A stretch of 64,000 nucleotides of DNA, from the NCBI RefSeq assembly GCF_003363135.1, contig NZ_QRBB01000002.1, positions 434,001 to 498,000 of the forward strand. The letters are read 5' to 3'. Position 1 is the stretch's first letter. Each line of letters starts with the position of its first letter. The DNA comes from Alteriqipengyuania lutimaris (GTDB taxonomy: Bacteria > Pseudomonadota > Alphaproteobacteria > Sphingomonadales > Sphingomonadaceae). The notes under the pieces are model-generated. The model ran no database searches, was not told the DNA's origin, and saw nothing but the letters and a program-made list of their open reading frames with translations. Positions 8,520-17,549 of the stretch are shown here, in pieces. Made by a program: the position numbers and the translations under genes.

Positions 8520-8539
8520 TGGCGGGCTAAGGCATCTCG

Positions 8540-11500
8540 ATGGAGATACGGCGACTCCGCCTCTCTGGCTTCAAGAGCTTCGTCGAGCCTGCCGAACTGC
8601 GCATCGAACCGGGGCTGACGGGCGTCGTCGGCCCCAATGGTTGCGGCAAGTCCAACCTGCTCGAGGCGATCCGCTGGGTGATGGGGGAAACCTCCGCCAA
8701 GTCGATGCGCTCGGGCGGGATGGAAGACGTGATCTTCGCCGGGACGGAAGCGCGCCCACCACGCCAGTTCGCCGAAGTGGTGCTGACGGGTTCCGACGAC
8801 TCGGGCGACGAGCTTGAAGTCGTCCGCCGGATCGAACGCGGCGCGGGCAGCGCCTACCGCGTCAACGGCAACGACGTGCGCGCGAAGGACGTCGCGCTCG
8901 CCTTTGCCGACGCGGCGACCGGCGCGCATAGCCCCGCGCTCGTCAGCCAGGGCAAGATCGCGCACATGATCGCGGCCAAGCCCGCCGAACGCCGGCAGAT
9001 GCTGGAGGAAGCGGCGGGGATCGCGGGGCTGCACGTCCGCCGCAAGGATGCCGAGAGCAAGCTGCGCTCGACCGAGAAGAACCTCGAGCGGCTGGAGGAC
9101 CTGCTCGCCGGGCTGGACACCCAGATCGCCAGCCTGCGGCGGCAGGCCAAGCAGGCCGAGCGCTACGCCAGGCTGACCGACGAGATCGGCGTTGCCGAGG
9201 CGCGGCTGGTCTTCGCCCGGTGGCGCGATGCGGCGGCGAGTGCGGAAGCGGCGCGCAAGGCCGCGAGTGAGGCGACGCAGGCGGTCGCGCAGGCCAAGGA
9301 ACGCTCGGACGAGACCGAAAAGGCCCAGCGCGCAGCGGCGGAAAAGCTCGCCGATGCGCGCGATGCGCTGGTCGCGGCGCGGACCGATGCGGGCGCTCAG
9401 GAGCAGCGGCTGGCGGGACTCGAAAAGGAACGCGACGCCGCGCTCGCCCGGCTCGCCGATCTCGACCGGCAGGCCGAACGGCTTGAGCAGGACCGCGAGG
9501 ATTACGGGCGCACCGGGCGCGATGCGGCCGATGCGCTCAAGCGGCTCGAAAGCGAGCTGGCCGCGAGCGAGAAGGCACGCGACGAAGCCGAGGCCGCGCT
9601 GCCGCAGATCATCGCCGATGCCGAGCGTGCCGAGCAGGCCGAACGCGCCGCCGAGCTCGACCTCGCGCGCGCCAATGCGGAGCACGCCGCGCTCGATGCC
9701 GAATGGCGGGTGGCGCGCGCCGCGCTCGAACAGACGGAGCGGCGCGTTGCAGGTCTCGCCAGGGAGGCGGAACGGCTGGAGGAAAGCGCGCGCCAGCAGG
9801 CGGGTGCCGACGACCCTGCCGAACTCCTCGAAACGGCGCAGCGGAACGTGAAGGAAGCGGCCGCGCGGCGCCAGGCGCTTGCCGCAAGGATTGCGACCGC
9901 CCGCGAGGCTCGGGATTCAGCGCGGGTCGAGATGGAGGCCGCGCAGGCCGCACTCGCCGAGGCGCGCGCCGAACTCGCCGGCGTCGAGCGCGAGCATGCG
10001 GCGCTGGAGCGCGATCGGCACGGCCGCGACAAGGCGCGCGCGGCGAAGGCGGGGCTGCCCGTCCCGCTCGACAGGGTCCGCGCCGAGCCGGGCTACGAAG
10101 CCGCGCTGGCGGCGGTGCTGGGCCGCGACGGACGCAGTCCGCTCGGCCTGCTGCCCGATGCGCAGGATGGCCGCTTCTGGACCGGCGCGCCGCAGCCCGA
10201 ACCGGTCGCCGACAACCTGCTCGATCACGTAAAGGATTGCCCCGAGGAACTCCATGCGCGGCTCGCCCGCGTGGTGGTAGCGGAAAGCGATGACGCCCGG
10301 ACGCTCGAACCGGGTACTTGGCTGGTCACGCTCGGCGGCGCATTGCGCCGGTGGGACGGGCTGGTGGTGCGCGGCGAAGGCGGGGCCGAGGCCGCACGGC
10401 TCGAAGCCGCCAACCGTCTCGCCGCGCTGGCCGAAAGGCTTCCCCCCTTGCAGCGCGCGGTGGAGGAGGCCGAGGGCCGCTCGGCCGCGGCCCGCACCGC
10501 ACTCGACGCGGCGCAGGCCGATTTCTCGCGCGCCGAGGGCGAAGCGGATTCCGCCGCGCAAGCCGAGCGCGAGGCGCTGCGCGCGCTCGACCGCGCCGAA
10601 GCCGCGCTCGCCAGCCATGCCGACAAGGCGCGTGCGATCGAGCAGGCGCGCGAGGAGCTGGCGGACCAGCGTGCAACGGCCGAGCGCGAGCTGGAGGCGG
10701 CACAGGCGAAGCTCGCCGACCTGACCGATCCCGAAGCGCTTGCCAGCCGCCGCGATGCCGCGCGCTCCGCGCACGAGACCGCGCGCACAAACCTGAGCGC
10801 CGCGACCGCCGCGCGCGCTGCGCAGGAGCAGGCACTGGCCGTCGCGAAAGAGCGTGTCTCCGCCCACCGTGCCGACCGCACCCATTGGGATCGCCGCGCC
10901 GACGAGGCCGCCCGGCGGCTCGCAGACATGGACTCACGCGTCGCCGAGATCGCCACGGCGCGCGAGACGATCGGCGACCAGCCCGACGCGCTGCTCGCGC
11001 AGATCGAAGCGGCCCGCACCGCGCATGAGGAAACCGCCGCCCGGCTCGCAGCGCTGCAGGCCACACTCGACGAGGCGCAGGCCGCCGCCGACGCCGCCGA
11101 TGCGGCCCAGCGGAGCGCGAACGAGACGCTGGCCGAGGCGCGCGAACGACGCGCCCAGGCCGAGACCCGGGCCGAGAACGAGGATGCACGCCGGTCGGAA
11201 ATGGCGCGCGTTTCGGGCGATCGTTTCCACAAGCCGCCGCCGCTGCTGCCGGCCACGTTCGAATTCGACGAAAACGATGTCGCGGATCGCGAGGCCGAGG
11301 CCGAAGCGCTCGAGAAACTGACGAGCGCGCGCGAGCGGATCGGCCCGGTCAATCTGGTCGCCGCGGACGAGCTTGCCAAGATCGAGGAAGAGCATGGCTC
11401 GACCGCCGCCGAGCGCGAGGAGCTGACCGAGGCGGTGCATCGCCTGCGCGGTTCGATCGGGCAATTGAACCGCGAGGGGCGCGAGCGGCTGAAGGCGGCG

Positions 11501-11962
11501 TTCGAGCAGGTCGACGCGCATTTCCAGAAGCTCTTCGCCCGCCTGTTCGAAGGCGGGCAGGCCCACCTCGCGTTGATCGACAGCGACGACGTGCTCGAGG
11601 CAGGTCTGGAGATCTACGCGCAGCCACCGGGCAAGCGGCTGCAATCGCTCACGCTGCTGTCGGGCGGCGAACAGGCGCTCACCGCGATCGCACTCACCTT
11701 CGCGCTCTTCCTGACCAACCCAGCGCCGATCTGCGTGCTCGACGAAGTCGATGCGCCCTTGGACGATGCGAACATCGACCGCTTCTGCGACCTGCTCGAG
11801 GCGATGACGCAGGAGACCAGCACGCGTTATCTGATCGTGACCCACAACGCCGTGACGATGAGCAGGATGCACCGCCTGTTCGGCGTGACGATGATCGAGA
11901 AGGGCGTCAGCCGCCTCGTCAGCGTGGACCTGCAGGCCGCCGAACTGCTGGCGGCGGAGTAG
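8540..11962 (+). CDS. smc: Chromosome segregation protein SMC
   Basis: An 1140-residue SMC ATPase. Walker A is GPNGCGKS (31-38), followed by two long Ala/Glu/Arg-rich coiled-coil arms flanking a hinge around residues 510-640. The C-terminal head has the ABC signature LLSGGEQ (from 1039), Walker B ICVLDEVDAP (from 1066) and a His switch (IVTHNA). It organises and compacts the chromosome with ScpA and ScpB, which are not in this window. The length is normal for the family. The coiled coil is very rich in Ala codons, which creates many long shadow frames on the other strand. Confidence 0.97.
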   Translation: MEIRRLRLSGFKSFVEPAELRIEPGLTGVVGPNGCGKSNLLEAIRWVMGETSAKSMRSGGMEDVIFAGTEARPPRQFAEVVLTGSDDSGDELEVVRRIERGAGSAYRVNGNDVRAKDVALAFADAATGAHSPALVSQGKIAHMIAAKPAERRQMLEEAAGIAGLHVRRKDAESKLRSTEKNLERLEDLLAGLDTQIASLRRQAKQAERYARLTDEIGVAEARLVFARWRDAAASAEAARKAASEATQAVAQAKERSDETEKAQRAAAEKLADARDALVAARTDAGAQEQRLAGLEKERDAALARLADLDRQAERLEQDREDYGRTGRDAADALKRLESELAASEKARDEAEAALPQIIADAERAEQAERAAELDLARANAEHAALDAEWRVARAALEQTERRVAGLAREAERLEESARQQAGADDPAELLETAQRNVKEAAARRQALAARIATAREARDSARVEMEAAQAALAEARAELAGVEREHAALERDRHGRDKARAAKAGLPVPLDRVRAEPGYEAALAAVLGRDGRSPLGLLPDAQDGRFWTGAPQPEPVADNLLDHVKDCPEELHARLARVVVAESDDARTLEPGTWLVTLGGALRRWDGLVVRGEGGAEAARLEAANRLAALAERLPPLQRAVEEAEGRSAAARTALDAAQADFSRAEGEADSAAQAEREALRALDRAEAALASHADKARAIEQAREELADQRATAERELEAAQAKLADLTDPEALASRRDAARSAHETARTNLSAATAARAAQEQALAVAKERVSAHRADRTHWDRRADEAARRLADMDSRVAEIATARETIGDQPDALLAQIEAARTAHEETAARLAALQATLDEAQAAADAADAAQRSANETLAEARERRAQAETRAENEDARRSEMARVSGDRFHKPPPLLPATFEFDENDVADREAEAEALEKLTSARERIGPVNLVAADELAKIEEEHGSTAAEREELTEAVHRLRGSIGQLNREGRERLKAAFEQVDAHFQKLFARLFEGGQAHLALIDSDDVLEAGLEIYAQPPGKRLQSLTLLSGGEQALTAIALTFALFLTNPAPICVLDEVDAPLDDANIDRFCDLLEAMTQETSTRYLIVTHNAVTMSRMHRLFGVTMIEKGVSRLVSVDLQAAELLAAE

Positions 11963-11963
11963 C

Positions 11964-12689
11964 GTGGAAGAAGCCGACGACATCTACGATCCTGCATTCG
12001 TGCGGGATGTGTTCGACCGTTGCTCCGACAAATATATCGCCTTTTCCTACTGGTGCTCGATGGGCTTTACCGAACGTTGGCGGCGGCAATGCGTCGCGAT
12101 GCTCGACCTGCCCCCGGATCCGTGCAGCGGCTACGACCTGATGGCGGGCACCGGGGAAGCCTGGCCGCATCTGTTCGACGCGTACCCACAGATCGATTCG
12201 ATCCATGCGGTCGACATCTCGGAAGGGGTGCACCGACGGGCCATCGCCCGGGTCGGGACCATGCGCGCGGACCGGATCCGGTTTTGTCGCGACGATGTGC
12301 TGGCGAGCGACTTGCCGGACGAGGGCGCCGACTTCGTGATCGCCACCTTCGGCCTGAAGACGTTCAATGCCGCCCAGCACGACAAGCTCGCCGCACTGGT
12401 AGCAAGGCTTCTCCGCCCCGGTGGCCGATTCGCATTTATCGAGGCATCCGATCCCCGTGGCTGGCCCCTGCGGCCGCTCTACAATCTCCACTTGCGCAGG
12501 GTGCTGCCGGTGATCGAACGGACCTTGCTGCAGGGGGCACACGATTTCGCGATGATCGGGGAGTACACCCGCAGGTTCGGGAATTGCGCGGGGTTCGCCA
12601 CCGCACTGCGCCAGGCGGGGCTGAATGCCGAAGAGCGTAGCTTTTTCTACGGATGCGCGACAGGCGTGCACGGGCACAAGCCCGGCTGA
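11964..12689 (+). CDS. UbiE/COQ5-like class I SAM methyltransferase
   Basis: A 241-residue cytoplasmic methyltransferase. The SAM-binding motif I is YDLMAGTGEAW (57-67), an acidic end of strand 2 is AVDIS, and a UbiE-type post-motif LLRPGGRFAFIEASDP follows. The N-terminus FVRDVFDRCSDKYIAFSYW resembles the start of UbiE-like enzymes acting on quinone or lipid substrates, but the exact substrate is unknown. The start is GTG one base after the smc stop. The stop abuts the convergent merR stop (one base apart), leaving no room for a terminator. Confidence 0.8.
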   Translation: MEEADDIYDPAFVRDVFDRCSDKYIAFSYWCSMGFTERWRRQCVAMLDLPPDPCSGYDLMAGTGEAWPHLFDAYPQIDSIHAVDISEGVHRRAIARVGTMRADRIRFCRDDVLASDLPDEGADFVIATFGLKTFNAAQHDKLAALVARLLRPGGRFAFIEASDPRGWPLRPLYNLHLRRVLPVIERTLLQGAHDFAMIGEYTRRFGNCAGFATALRQAGLNAEERSFFYGCATGVHGHKPG

Positions 12690-13175
12690 TCAATCCCCGA
12701 TCGCCTCTGCCAGCGCCGCCCGGATGTCCTTGAGTTCGGCGAGCAGGGCCTGCTGCGTTTCGTCCGGCTGGTGGTCGGATGAACGACGCAACGGCGCGAA
12801 GGATGCGGGTTCGGCAATCTCGTCGGGATCGGGCAGGTCGCGCGCGGTCAGGTAGCGACGCACCCCTTCGCGCGGTGCTTCGGGCCGGTCATCGTCCGTA
12901 GCGCTCATGCCTGCCCGCCCCTTCTCGATCGCGGCACGTGCGCCCTTCAGCGTGTAGCCTTCTTCGTTGACAAGCCGGTTGATCGTCTGGACCAGCGCAA
13001 CGTCGTCCGCGCGGTAATACCGTCGCCCCCCGCTCCGCTTCAAGGGATTGAGCATCGGGAACTGCTCTTCCCAATAGCGCAGGACGTGGGGTTTGAGACC
13101 GAGAGCCCGTCCGAGTTCGCCGATGGTCCGGAGCGCCTCGGCATCCTTACCATCGTCGAAGTCACGGCGGATCAT
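12690..13175 (-). CDS. MerR family transcriptional regulator
   Basis: A 161-residue regulator with an N-terminal MerR winged helix: RTIGELGRALGLKPHVLRYW, then the wing GGRRYYRADDV, then INRLVNEEGYTLKGARAAIE. There is no long dimerisation or effector domain, only a charged C-terminal tail. This short MerR type commonly follows ihfA in alphaproteobacteria. The ATG at 13175 is one base after the ihfA stop with a GGAAG site; an upstream TTG at 13193 would overlap ihfA and is less likely. The target is unknown. Confidence 0.87.
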   Translation of the reverse strand: MIRRDFDDGKDAEALRTIGELGRALGLKPHVLRYWEEQFPMLNPLKRSGGRRYYRADDVALVQTINRLVNEEGYTLKGARAAIEKGRAGMSATDDDRPEAPREGVRRYLTARDLPDPDEIAEPASFAPLRRSSDHQPDETQQALLAELKDIRAALAEAIGD

Positions 13176-13176
13176 C

Positions 13177-13479
13177 TCAGCTTCCGTTCGCAATCCGGTC
13201 GCGAAGACTCTGGCTGGCGCGGAAGGTCATGACCCTGCGCGGCGTGATCGGCACTTCGACGCCGGTCTTGGGGTTGCGGCCGATCCGCTCCTTCTTGTCG
13301 CGCAGGATGAAGCTGCCGAAGCCGGAGATCTTGACGTTCTCCCCCTCCTTCAGCGCATCGCACATGTGCGCGAGCACGGATTCGACAAGCGCAAGCGATT
13401 CAACCCGGCTGAAGCCGAGCTTGCGGTTGATGGTTTCGGCCAGATCGGCCCTGGTCAGCGTACCCGCCGAGCGCGACAT
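13177..13479 (-). CDS. ihfA: Integration host factor subunit alpha
   Basis: A 100-residue HU/IHF-family DNA-bending protein: [17 protein letters not shown], then the signature [20 protein letters not shown], then the beta-arm [14 protein letters not shown]. The RNPKTG arm with the conserved Pro that intercalates DNA is present. It lies downstream of plsX-fabH and upstream of merR, the usual alphaproteobacterial arrangement. Confidence 0.95.
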   Translation of the reverse strand: MSRSAGTLTRADLAETINRKLGFSRVESLALVESVLAHMCDALKEGENVKISGFGSFILRDKKERIGRNPKTGVEVPITPRRVMTFRASQSLRDRIANGS

Positions 13480-13605
13480 TGTCTGGGGACCCCCTCTTTC
13501 ACCATTGCATCGCCAGCCACCTCTTGGTGGTCGCCTAAGGCCTAGCGATAATTGCGCAATATCGCAATTGGGCAGCCCGATTTTTGCCCGGCGCGCGATT
13601 CGCGA

Positions 13606-14583
13606 CTACATCCGGACGAGCGAGGCACCCCAGGTGAAGCCGCCGCCCATCGCTTCGAACAGCACGAGGTCGCCCAGCTTGATGCGCCCGTCGGCCCGCG
13701 CGACGGCGAAGGCCAGCGGAACCGACGCGGCCGATGTGTTGGCGTGCTGGTCGACCGTGACGATCACCTTTTCGGATGGCAGGCCCAGCTTCTTGGCAGT
13801 TCCTTCGAGGATGCGGATGTTGGCCTGGTGCGGCACGACCCAGTCGATATCCGCGACCGAATGCCCCGCCTTGGCGACCACATCGGTCAGCACCTGCGCC
13901 AGATTGACCACTGCATGGCGGAAGACCTCGCGCCCCTTCATCCGAAGGTGGCCGACGGTCTGCGTGGTCGATGGACCGCCGTCGACATAGAGCAGATCGT
14001 GATGGCGGCCATCGGCATGCAGTTGCGAGGTCAGGATACCCGGCCCTTCGCCATCCGCCACCTCGCCGACATCCTCGGCTTCGAGCACGATGGCGCCCGC
14101 ACCGTCGCCGAACAGGACGGCGGTGGTGCGATCCTCCCAGTCGAGAATCCGGCTGAAGGTCTCCGCACCGATCACCAGCGCGCGGCTCCCCTGCCCTGCG
14201 CGCAGCATCGCGTCCGCCACGCTCATCGCATAGAGGAAGCCCGAGCACACCGCTGCAACGTCGAACGCGGCGCAAGGCCCGCAGCCCAGTGCGGCCTGAA
14301 CCTTGGTAGCGGTGGCGGGAAAGGTGTTGTCGGGCGTCGCCGTGGCGAGCACGATCAGGTCGATATCGCCCGGTTCGACGCCCGCATCGGCGAGCGCGGC
14401 GCGCGCAGCGTCGGTCGCGAGCGTTGCAGTGGTCTCGCCCTCGCCCGCGATATGACGCTGGCGGATGCCGGTCCGCTCGACGATCCATTCGTCGCTGGTG
14501 TCCAGCTGCTGGGCCAGTTCCCCATTGGGGACGACGCGCGGAGGCAAGGCCTTGCCCGCGCCACGGATAAGCGAGCGAATCAC
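13606..14583 (-). CDS. fabH: Beta-ketoacyl-ACP synthase III
   Basis: A 325-residue thiolase-fold enzyme that condenses acetyl-CoA with malonyl-ACP to start fatty-acid synthesis. The catalytic Cys is about residue 113 (AAVCSGF), with His in [10 protein letters not shown] and Asn in QHANTSAAS completing the triad. Length matches the family. The start overlaps the plsX stop by 4 nt. Between its stop and ihfA lies about 125 bases of AT-richer sequence, where an ihfA promoter could sit. Confidence 0.96.
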   Translation of the reverse strand: MIRSLIRGAGKALPPRVVPNGELAQQLDTSDEWIVERTGIRQRHIAGEGETTATLATDAARAALADAGVEPGDIDLIVLATATPDNTFPATATKVQAALGCGPCAAFDVAAVCSGFLYAMSVADAMLRAGQGSRALVIGAETFSRILDWEDRTTAVLFGDGAGAIVLEAEDVGEVADGEGPGILTSQLHADGRHHDLLYVDGGPSTTQTVGHLRMKGREVFRHAVVNLAQVLTDVVAKAGHSVADIDWVVPHQANIRILEGTAKKLGLPSEKVIVTVDQHANTSAASVPLAFAVARADGRIKLGDLVLFEAMGGGFTWGASLVRM

Positions 14584-15668
14584 TTGGCTTCGCTCTCGAC
14601 CTTGCTCGCTGCACCGGCCGCACTCGCGCGGTGGCCGTTCGCCATCAGGCTGTCGCCCAACTCGCCCAGATCTTCGCCGATCCGCGCGGTGAGGTCTTCC
14701 TCCAGCAGGCGGGCGGCAACCGTGACGGCATTGGCCACGCCCTTGGCATTGGCGCTGCCGTGGCTTTTCACGACCACGCCGTTGAGGCCGAGGAAGACCG
14801 CGCCATTGTGGTTGTTGGGGTCGAGATGATGGCGCAGCAGCTCGGTTGCCGGGCGCGACACGAGAAATCCGATCTTGGAACGCAGGGAGGATCGGAACGC
14901 GGTCTTGAGCAGGTCGGTCACGAAGCGCGCCGATCCTTCGATCGCCTTGAGCGCGATATTGCCGGAGAAACCATCGGTCACCACCACGTCGACATCGCCG
15001 CGGTTGATCTTGTCGGCTTCCACGAAGCCGTCGAAGTCGATCGCGAGCGTCTTGGCCGCGCGCAGGTGCTGCGCGGCTTCCTGCACCGCGTCGGTGCCCT
15101 TAATGTCTTCGGTGCCGATATTGAGCAGCCGCACGCGCGGGCGCGGCCGGCCGGTTACGATTCGCGAATAGGCAGCGCCCATGATCGCGAACTGGACGAG
15201 GTTGCGCGCGTCGCACTCGGTGTTCGCACCGAGGTCGAGCATGATGACGTCCTGTTCTTCGAGCGTGGGCAGCAATGCGGCGAGTGCGGGGCGATCGATC
15301 CCGGGAAGCGTGCGCAGCGCGACCTTGCTGATCGCCATGAGAGCGCCGGTATTGCCTGCGCTGACCGCAGCGCCGGCTTCGCCGCGCTTCACCGCGGCGA
15401 CCGCTTCGCCCATCGAGGTGCCCTTGGCACGGCGCAGGGCCTGAGAAGGCTTCTCGTCGCCCGAGATGAGACCGTCGCAATGGCGGATCTCGGCGGCGCC
15501 GGCGAGGCCCGGGTGGGCTTCGAGTGCGCGTTCGATGCGCGCCGAATCGCCCATCAGGAGAAAGCTGAACTTGTCGTGCTGGCGCCGCGCGAGAGCCGCG
15601 CCTTCGACCATCACGCGCACGCCTTCATCGCCGCCCATCGCGTCGACAGCGATACGCGGCAGGCTCAT
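14580..15668 (-). CDS. plsX: Phosphate acyltransferase PlsX
   Basis: A 362-residue enzyme that makes acyl-phosphate from acyl-ACP for phospholipid synthesis. The opening [20 protein letters not shown] is diagnostic, and later motifs include [21 protein letters not shown] and [18 protein letters not shown]. Translationally coupled to fabH and 31 bases behind rpmF. Confidence 0.96.
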   Translation of the reverse strand: MSLPRIAVDAMGGDEGVRVMVEGAALARRQHDKFSFLLMGDSARIERALEAHPGLAGAAEIRHCDGLISGDEKPSQALRRAKGTSMGEAVAAVKRGEAGAAVSAGNTGALMAISKVALRTLPGIDRPALAALLPTLEEQDVIMLDLGANTECDARNLVQFAIMGAAYSRIVTGRPRPRVRLLNIGTEDIKGTDAVQEAAQHLRAAKTLAIDFDGFVEADKINRGDVDVVVTDGFSGNIALKAIEGSARFVTDLLKTAFRSSLRSKIGFLVSRPATELLRHHLDPNNHNGAVFLGLNGVVVKSHGSANAKGVANAVTVAARLLEEDLTARIGEDLGELGDSLMANGHRASAAGAASKVESEAK

Positions 15669-15699
15669 GTCACTCTCCGAGAAATTTCAAGCGGCGCGA

Positions 15700-15879
15700 T
15701 CAGAGACCGACGGCGACGACTTCGCGGCCGTTGTAGTAACCGCAATGCGAGCACAGATTGTGCGGACGCTTCAATTCGCCGCAATTGTTGCATTCGTGGA
15801 AGGCTTCGACCTTCAGCGAATCATGCGAGCGCCGATTGCCCCGGCGATGCGGCGATACTTTTCTCTTTGGGACAGCCAT
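15700..15879 (-). CDS. rpmF: 50S ribosomal protein L32
   Basis: A 59-residue protein starting [20 protein letters not shown], with zinc-ribbon cysteines in [13 protein letters not shown] and NLCSHCGYY and the end GREVVAVGL. This is the complete zinc-type L32. It heads the leftward rpmF-plsX-fabH-ihfA-merR cluster, linking ribosome production to lipid synthesis. Confidence 0.95.
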   Translation of the reverse strand: MAVPKRKVSPHRRGNRRSHDSLKVEAFHECNNCGELKRPHNLCSHCGYYNGREVVAVGL

Positions 15880-16105
15880 GGCGGCACCTGTTCTAAGCGT
15901 TTAAAATCGTAACTTGTGAGCCGCCTTAGGCGAGGGCAAAGGCCTGCACAACGGCTATGTCGTGCGGCGCTCATGCTCCGTCAATGGCGGAAGAGGCGCG
16001 CTCTATACCGATTTTGCGATGCGATGCAACCATTGTTGGCGCTTGGCGCGCTCAAACCATGCGATAGAAGGCGTGAGGCACGGCTATTCGCGAGGGGGAA
16101 TGGAA

Positions 16106-16504
16106 ATGGAATTCGTTTTGCCGGTGTCGCTCACCAGCGCGGGCATGTTCGGGCTGCTCGCGCTGTGGCTGGCGGTGCGCGCGGGACGCGCGCGGCTGAA
16201 AGCGCGGGTGGGTCACGGCGATGGTGGCGATGCGCTTCTGGCCCGGCGAATGCGCGCTCAGATCAACTTCGTCGAGACCGCGCCCTTCGTGCTGGCGCTG
16301 ATCATCGTGATCGACCTTGCGGGACGCGGCAGCGGGTGGCTGGCCCCGGTCGCGGTAGTGTTCGTGATCGGGCGCGTGCTGCACGGTTTCGGGATGGATG
16401 CCGAGAAAGGCGGCTGGCCGCGGCAGGCGGGCATTGCGATCACCATGCTGACCCTGCTGGGGTTGAGCGTAGTAGCGGTGCTGGTGGGGCTGCGAGTGCT
16501 CTGA
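16106..16504 (+). CDS. MAPEG family membrane protein
   Basis: About 132 residues with four hydrophobic segments. The pattern LPVSLTSAGMFGLLALWLAV, then ARRMRAQINFVETAPFVLAL, then GRVLHGFGMD fits the MAPEG family (membrane-associated glutathione and eicosanoid enzymes), whose bacterial members are often of unknown substrate. The start at 16106 follows GAGGGGG by 7 bases; ATG 16100 is possible but too close to that site. The next gene converges on it. Confidence 0.85.
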   Translation: MEFVLPVSLTSAGMFGLLALWLAVRAGRARLKARVGHGDGGDALLARRMRAQINFVETAPFVLALIIVIDLAGRGSGWLAPVAVVFVIGRVLHGFGMDAEKGGWPRQAGIAITMLTLLGLSVVAVLVGLRVL

Positions 16505-16533
16505 ACGCGATGCGGTAAGTGTCAGCGCGTTGG

Positions 16534-17214
16534 CTAACCCTCCAGCGCCGCATCGCCCACGAAGGGATTGCTCCGCCGCTCTTGCCCGAAGGTGCTCGTC
16601 GGCCCGTGCCCGGGAATGAAGGTGACGTCGTCGCCCAGCGGCCACAGCTTCTGCGTGATCGCATCGATCAGGCTCTGGTGATCGCTCATCGGGAAATCGG
16701 TGCGACCGATGCTGCCCTGGAACAGCACGTCGCCCACGATCGCGAACTTGCGGTCGCGGTTGAAGAAGATCACGTGACCCGGCGTGTGGCCCGGGCAGTG
16801 GATCACTTCGAGGGTGAGATTGCCGACGGTGACGGTGTCGCCATCCTCCAGCCAGCGGTCGGGCTCGAAACTCGCGGCTTCCATCTGGAAGCGTGCGCCG
16901 TCTTCGTCGAGCCGGCTGATCCAGAACCGGTCCGCCTCGTGCGGGCCTTCGATCGGCAGGCCCAGCTCCTTCGCCAGCATCCCCGCCTGCCCGCAATGGT
17001 CGAGATGGCCGTGGGTGATGAGGATCTTCTCCAGCTCCACGCCCGCCTTGGCGACGCCGGCCTTCAACCTGTCGAGATCGCCGCCCGGATCGACCAGCGC
17101 CGCCTTGTTCGTCTCGGTGCACCAGATCAGCGAGCAGTTCTGCTGCAGCGGGGTCACCGGAAGGATCGCGGCTTTCATCGGCGAAGGTGGGGAGGCAGTG
17201 TTGGTCACGGTCAT
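16534..17214 (-). CDS. MBL-fold metallo-hydrolase, glyoxalase II-like
   Basis: A 226-residue cytoplasmic hydrolase with the metal motif ITHGHLDHCG (His68, His70, Asp72, His73), a second His in HCPGHTPGHV, the bridging Asp in IVGDVLF and a final His in FIPGHGPTS. Short length and lack of the long C-terminal helical domain place it with the YcbL-type glyoxalase II-like group rather than classical GloB. Start is uncertain: ATG 17214 or ATG 17178; neither has a strong ribosome site. Confidence 0.85.
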   Translation of the reverse strand: MTVTNTASPPSPMKAAILPVTPLQQNCSLIWCTETNKAALVDPGGDLDRLKAGVAKAGVELEKILITHGHLDHCGQAGMLAKELGLPIEGPHEADRFWISRLDEDGARFQMEAASFEPDRWLEDGDTVTVGNLTLEVIHCPGHTPGHVIFFNRDRKFAIVGDVLFQGSIGRTDFPMSDHQSLIDAITQKLWPLGDDVTFIPGHGPTSTFGQERRSNPFVGDAALEG

Positions 17215-17296
17215 GGAGTGGAGATGGAACACCGATGGACCGGTGGCAAGGGCAGCGATAGCCTCGGGCAAAGCGTAAGGGAGGAGACGGCCCGCC

Positions 17297-17499
17297 ATGA
17301 AATCGCATTTCATCCAGTTCGCAGAACCGGGTTCGCTCGCGCTCGCCGCCTGCCAGTCGGCCGCGCTGCGCCGCCCGTCGCCTCGAGGACCAGCGAGGCG
17401 CAGCGCGCTGCCCTTGCCGAAACCGACGAGGACGTAGCGCGAGTCACCGAATACATGGTTTCGCTGCAAGACCCTGACCACCGCCTGCCGCCCTCCTGA
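17297..17499 (+). pseudogene. Probable frameshifted small lipoprotein
   Basis: This lies within a 335-base gap between the metallo-hydrolase and the ATPase gene. An ATG at 17297 follows a strong GGAGGAGA site and opens a lipoprotein-like start, MKSHFIQFAEPGSLALAACQ, but this frame then becomes Arg/Pro-rich and ends after 46 residues. From about 17365 the neighbouring frame looks protein-like instead (TSEAQRAALAETDEDVARVT and on to TGA at 17497-17499). One single-base shift near 17355-17375 would join the two. This is inference from sequence texture; a real short gene in either frame is the alternative. Confidence 0.35.
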
Positions 17500-17549
17500 T
17501 TAAGGCGCACCGACGCTGCAATCGGCCACAAGCAGTCGCTCGCCCGTAC

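Noticed and set aside
8571..11983. Many long minus-strand and alternate-frame open frames across smc
   Set aside because: They are shadows produced by the Ala/Glu/Arg-rich, high-GC coiled-coil codons; none has a ribosome site or recognisable domain, while the smc frame is complete.
15880..16105. Possible small RNA or extra gene between rpmF and the MAPEG gene
   Set aside because: I saw no stable hairpin with a terminator, no convincing frame and no tRNA-like folding; probably promoters for the divergent genes.
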